10,615 nt of DNA from Luminiphilus sp. (lineage in GTDB: Bacteria; Pseudomonadota; Gammaproteobacteria; Pseudomonadales; Halieaceae), in contig JAKMEU010000185.1 of NCBI GenBank assembly GCA_022425845.1, positions 1 to 10,615 of the forward strand. The letters are read 5' to 3'. Both the position numbers and the translations under genes were made by a program. Shown in pieces: positions 8,104 to 10,615 of the stretch (position 1 is its first letter; the number at the start of each line of letters is the position of its first letter). The notes beneath the pieces were generated by a model. It saw only the letters and a program-made list of their open reading frames with translations. It had not been told where the DNA came from and did no database searches.

Positions 8104-8139
8104 CCGTCCCCTTTTTATTACTGGCGACGGACAATTTCC

Positions 8140-8883
8140 ATGGCTGCAGACAATATCAAGGTCGTACTGGTGCATACCACGCACCCGGGCAACATTGGCG
8201 GTGTCGCCCGGGCGATGAAAAATATGGGTCTCTCGCGGCTGGTGCTTGTGGAGCCTCGGGAATACCCGGCACCCGAGGCCCGCTGGCGAGCCGCCTCGGC
8301 GGCAGATGTGCTCGACGCGGCAGAAGTGGTCTCTTCTGTGGAAGAGGCCGTTGCAGGCGCGCAGTTTATTGTGGGAACAAGTGCTCGAGAGCGGCGCATC
8401 CCCTGGCCGCTGCAGGATGCGCGCCGTTGTGGAGAACGAATACATGAGCACGCGGGTCGGGGTGAGGAGATTGCGATTCTATTCGGACGCGAGGATCGTG
8501 GTCTGCTCAACAATGAACTGGAGCTGTGCAACCTGCACTGCCATATTCCCAGCCACGAATCCTACCCCTCCCTTAATCTGGCGATGGCGGTTCAGATTCT
8601 GTCCTATGAAATTCGCATGGCTGGGTTATCGGGTACCCAGGCTCAGGGCGAGGACGCCGACTGGGACACCCCATTTGCCCGGGCGGAGGACATGGCGCGA
8701 TTTTATGAGCATCTCGAGCAGACCCTGGTCGACATTGAATTTCTCGACCCGAAAGCGCCCCGACAGCTGATGCGCCGGCTAAAGCGCCTGTATAACCGGG
8801 TGCGGCTGGACGAAATGGAGCTCAACATACTTCGGGGCATCCTCTCCGAAACCCAGAAACGGTTGCCGGGGGATAAAAACTAA
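8140..8883 (+). CDS. trmJ: tRNA (cytidine/uridine-2'-O-)-methyltransferase TrmJ
   Basis: TrmJ is a SPOUT (SpoU-type) enzyme that uses S-adenosylmethionine to methylate the 2'-OH of nucleotide 32 (C or U) in the tRNA anticodon loop. It acts as a dimer in the cytoplasm. The 247 residues match E. coli TrmJ (246). The three SPOUT motifs are visible: THPGNIGGVARAMKNMG (14-30, with the conserved Arg24), ILFGREDRGLLNNEL (113-127), and SYPSLNLAMAVQILSYE (141-157) in the knotted SAM-binding region. A C-terminal helical extension (from about 180, with FYEHLEQTL and ELNILRGIL) is typical of TrmJ and tells it from TrmL and TrmH. The start at 8140 aligns with E. coli; the upstream frame from 8089 runs through the promoter. 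The Shine-Dalgarno is weak. The stop codon directly abuts the iscR operator region, so trmJ and iscR are neighbours with separate control. Confidence 0.96.
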   Translation: MAADNIKVVLVHTTHPGNIGGVARAMKNMGLSRLVLVEPREYPAPEARWRAASAADVLDAAEVVSSVEEAVAGAQFIVGTSARERRIPWPLQDARRCGERIHEHAGRGEEIAILFGREDRGLLNNELELCNLHCHIPSHESYPSLNLAMAVQILSYEIRMAGLSGTQAQGEDADWDTPFARAEDMARFYEHLEQTLVDIEFLDPKAPRQLMRRLKRLYNRVRLDEMELNILRGILSETQKRLPGDKN

Positions 8884-8907
8884 AAACCTAGTAAATTACT
8901 TGGTTTT
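8883..8907 (+). promoter_or_regulatory. IscR type-1-like operator, box A
   Basis: This nearly perfect palindrome is centred on 8895: arms 8882-8894 and 8896-8908 pair at 12 of 13 positions (mismatch T8889/T8901). Its core is AGTAAATTACT flanked by CC and GG. It agrees at about 17 of 25 positions with the type 1 IscR consensus as I recall it. The right half, TTACTTGG, resembles the E. coli iscR box (TTTACTCGGG). Regulation by IscR is inferred from this match and from the position before iscR. Confidence 0.7.
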
Positions 8908-8932
8908 TTACTTGAGTAATTTACTGGGTTTT
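8908..8932 (+). promoter_or_regulatory. IscR type-1-like operator, box B, overlapping the iscR -35
   Basis: Centred on 8920, exactly 25 bases from box A, with core AGTAATTTACT. TTGAGTAATTTACTGGG is very close to the E. coli iscR promoter box, sharing TTGA, AATTTACT and the following G run. It agrees at about 19 of 25 positions with the remembered type 1 consensus. The candidate -35 (TTGAGT, 8912-8917) lies inside the box, so IscR bound here should block RNA polymerase. Confidence 0.75.
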
Positions 8933-8940
8933 GTCACACT
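8912..8940 (+). promoter_or_regulatory. Candidate iscR(-iscS) promoter
   Basis: TTGAGT (8912-8917, 4/6 to TTGACA) stands 17 bases from CACACT (8935-8940, a poor -10 at 3/6) that has a TGT extension (8932-8934). Transcription would start near 8947, about 14 bases before the ATG. The ribosome site AGGGAGG (8950-8956) is strong but only four bases from the start codon. The whole -35 side is covered by IscR box B. Confidence 0.5.
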
Positions 8941-8960
8941 TCATAACTTAGGGAGGCACT

Positions 8961-9416
8961 ATGAAGCTTACAACTCGAGGACGCTATGCTGTGACCGCGA
9001 TGCTGGATCTTGCCATCCACGGTGAGAACCGCCCCGTGTCCCTGGCCGATATCTCCGGACGTCAGGAAATTTCGCTATCCTACCTTGAGCAATTGTTTGC
9101 CAAGCTTCGACGTGGCGCTTTGGTGGACAGCGTCCGTGGCCCTGGTGGGGGTTACCGGCTCGCCCACAATCGCGAAGCTATCTTTGTGGCGCAGATCATT
9201 GATGCGGTAGACGAGTCGGTCGATGTAACAAACTGCCAGGGCAAGGGCAATTGCCATCATGGCGAGGTCTGCTTGACGCACCATCTCTGGCAGGACCTGA
9301 GTGATCAAATCCATGACTTTTTGAGTGGAATCAGTCTGGCTGATCTCGTGAATAACCGCGGTGGCAAGGGTGCTGCACGTAGCGCCGACACCGTGCAAAA
9401 ACTGATTTTGCAGTGA
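8961..9416 (+). CDS. iscR: Fe-S cluster-sensing transcription regulator IscR (Rrf2 family)
   Basis: IscR is a dimeric winged-helix repressor/activator. With a [2Fe-2S] cluster it represses the isc operon, and without it still acts at type 2 sites. The 151 residues are slightly shorter than E. coli IscR (162) because of the variable tail. The N-terminus MKLTTRGRYAVTAMLDLA and the recognition region ISLSYLEQLF (37-46, with Glu43, which in E. coli tunes site choice) are conserved, as is SVRGPGGGYRL in the wing. All cluster ligands keep the E. coli numbering: Cys92, Cys98, Cys104 and His107 in NCQGKGNCHHGEVCLTH. The protein should therefore bind a cluster and control its own promoter through the two boxes just upstream. 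iscS follows after 13 bases, so both are in one operon. The start is set by AGGGAGG at 8950-8956. Confidence 0.98.
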   Translation: MKLTTRGRYAVTAMLDLAIHGENRPVSLADISGRQEISLSYLEQLFAKLRRGALVDSVRGPGGGYRLAHNREAIFVAQIIDAVDESVDVTNCQGKGNCHHGEVCLTHHLWQDLSDQIHDFLSGISLADLVNNRGGKGAARSADTVQKLILQ

Positions 9417-9429
9417 GGTAGCCGAAGTA

Positions 9430-10615
9430 ATGAATGCACCAGCCAACACACCGATTTATCTGGACTACCTGTCCACCACGCCCGTTGACCCCCGGGTTGC
9501 TGAGGCGATGTCTGAATGCCTGTCGATGGAGGGTACCTTCGGTAACCCCGCGTCTCGATCCCACGTCTTTGGGTGGAAGGCTGAAGAGGCGGTGGAAAAT
9601 GCGCGGGCCGAAATAGCAGAGCTGATTAACGCTGACTCACGGGAGATCGTCTGGACCTCGGGTGCAACAGAGTCCGATAATCTTGCAATTAAGGGCGCGG
9701 CTCATTTTTACCGCAAGCGCGGGCAGCACATCATTACCTCAAAAATTGAGCACAAGGCCGTGCTTGATACCTGCCGGCAGTTGGAGCGGGAAGGTTTTGA
9801 AGTGACCTACCTGGAACCCAATGAGGCTGGGTTGACTACCCCGGAGCGCGTTAAAGAAGCGATCCGACCCGACACGGTGCTGGTGAGTGTCATGCACGCC
9901 AACAATGAAATCGGCGTTGTTAATGACATAGCCGCGATCGGCGAGGTGTGTCGTGAGGCGGGTGTCCTGTATCACGTTGATGCCGCCCAGAGCGCCGGCA
10001 AGTTGCCTCTTGATATGGAATCCATGAAGGTTGACCTGCTGTCGATGAGTGCCCACAAGATGTATGGGCCCAAAGGCATAGGTGCTCTGTATGTGCGGCG
10101 TAAGCCCAGGGTGCGTCTTGAGGCGCAGATGCATGGTGGCGGTCATGAACGCGGTATGCGCTCGGGTACGCTGGCCACCCATCAGGCCGTGGGCTTTGGT
10201 GCGGCGGCCCGGATTGCCCGGGAGTCAATGTCAGAGGAAGCCGAAAGACTCAAGGCGCTGCGCCAGCGGTTTTGGCGGGGCATTGAAGATCTCCCTGAAG
10301 TTCATATTAACGGGGACGCGGAGCACCGGCTGCCCGGAGCGTTGAACGTCAGTTTCGCTTTTGTAGAAGGTGAGTCACTGCTGATGTCACTCAAGAATCT
10401 GGCCCTGTCTTCAGGATCGGCCTGCACCTCAGCCAGTCTGGAGCCCTCCTACGTACTTAGGGCGCTGGGCCTTAACGATGAACTGGCTCACAGCTCATTG
10501 CGTTTCAGCTTTGGTCGGTTCAGCAGTGAGGCAGAGGTGGATCAGGCGGTCACACAGGTCCGCGCGGCCGTTGAAAAGCTACGTGAGTTATCACCGCTCT
10601 GGGATATGTATCAGG
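9430..10615 (+). CDS. iscS: Cysteine desulfurase IscS (3' end cut by window edge)
   Basis: IscS is a PLP enzyme that converts cysteine to alanine and holds the sulfur as a persulfide, passing it to IscU for cluster assembly and to tRNA thiolation partners. 395 residues are visible with an open frame. The last ones (SPLWDMYQ) align just before the final 13 or so residues of E. coli IscS (404), so the protein is nearly complete. Key residues sit four places higher than in E. coli: His108 (IEHKAV), Asp184 and Gln187 (HVDAAQSAG), the PLP lysine Lys210 (SAHKMYGPKG), and the persulfide cysteine Cys332 in SSGSACTSASLEPS, which marks the group I long-loop type. The start at 9430 gives MNAPANTPIYLDYLSTTPVDP, four residues longer than E. 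coli. GAGGT (9415-9419) overlaps the iscR stop, ten bases away. iscU, iscA and hscBA would be expected beyond the edge. Confidence 0.98.
   Translation, partial: MNAPANTPIYLDYLSTTPVDPRVAEAMSECLSMEGTFGNPASRSHVFGWKAEEAVENARAEIAELINADSREIVWTSGATESDNLAIKGAAHFYRKRGQHIITSKIEHKAVLDTCRQLEREGFEVTYLEPNEAGLTTPERVKEAIRPDTVLVSVMHANNEIGVVNDIAAIGEVCREAGVLYHVDAAQSAGKLPLDMESMKVDLLSMSAHKMYGPKGIGALYVRRKPRVRLEAQMHGGGHERGMRSGTLATHQAVGFGAAARIARESMSEEAERLKALRQRFWRGIEDLPEVHINGDAEHRLPGALNVSFAFVEGESLLMSLKNLALSSGSACTSASLEPSYVLRALGLNDELAHSSLRFSFGRFSSEAEVDQAVTQVRAAVEKLRELSPLWDMYQ

Larger units (their letters stand above)
8883..8932 (+). repeat. Long inverted repeat between trmJ and iscR, possible trmJ terminator
   Basis: The two operator boxes face each other and form one inverted repeat. 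Bases 8883-8900 pair with 8932-8915 over 18 positions, with a single G-T wobble at 8889/8926. Three further wobble pairs (8901-8903 with 8914-8912) leave an eight-base loop rich in T. As RNA this is a hairpin of up to 21 pairs that starts at the last base of the trmJ stop codon, with A's at the 5' foot and UUUU at the 3' foot. It could end trmJ transcription, although the stem is AU-rich and the T run belongs to the stem rather than following it. Confidence 0.6.

Noticed and set aside
8012..8134. 41-residue N-terminal extension of suhB
   Set aside because: E. coli SuhB starts at the residue matching 8011, where a GGAG site is present; the extension is read from the divergent promoter region and overlaps the opposite frame of trmJ.
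8089..8139. 17-residue N-terminal extension of trmJ
   Set aside because: It would need translation from within the extended -10 box, and E. coli TrmJ aligns with the start at 8140.

Overview
The window is an ordinary housekeeping segment of a gammaproteobacterial chromosome. The GC content looks moderately high (upper fifties by eye). Protein sequences follow the E. coli and Pseudomonas versions closely, and the best guess is a marine Cellvibrionales/Halieaceae-like or related pseudomonad-like lineage. That placement is inferred from protein similarity recalled from memory and was not tested by a search. I see no phage, IS element, CRISPR array, tRNA or rRNA, and no undescribed multi-gene system. 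All genes are complete except the two cut by the window edges.

Layout. (1) Positions 1-297, minus strand: N-terminal part of the lipoprotein lytic transglycosylase gene mltF, divergent from purL. (2) 298-392: back-to-back promoters. (3) 393-4262: purL, the large single-chain FGAM synthase of purine synthesis. (4) 4263-4395: a spacer with a candidate promoter and weak hairpins. (5) 4396-7208: secD and secF with a 4-base start/stop overlap, encoding the SecDF part of the protein export machinery. The usual upstream partners tgt and yajC are absent here. (6) 7217-8011, minus strand: suhB, convergent with secF across only 8 bases. (7) 8012-8139: divergent suhB/trmJ promoter region. (8) 8140-8883: trmJ, the tRNA Cm32/Um32 methyltransferase. 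(9) 8884-8960: iscR control region with two IscR type-1-like operator boxes that together form one long inverted repeat. (10) 8961-9416: iscR. (11) 9430 to the window end: iscS, missing only about its last dozen codons.

How the genes work together. iscR and iscS begin the ISC iron-sulfur cluster operon. IscS supplies sulfur, and IscR, once it carries a cluster, represses its own promoter through the boxes at 8883-8932. suhB, trmJ and isc are neighbours in E. coli and Pseudomonas, and secDF next to suhB matches Pseudomonas. The mltF/purL pair is a second conserved block. The novel junction is between these two blocks, at 4263-4395.

The observations most worth a second look are the shared operator/hairpin upstream of iscR, the loss of yajC next to secD, and a possible leaderless mltF transcript.
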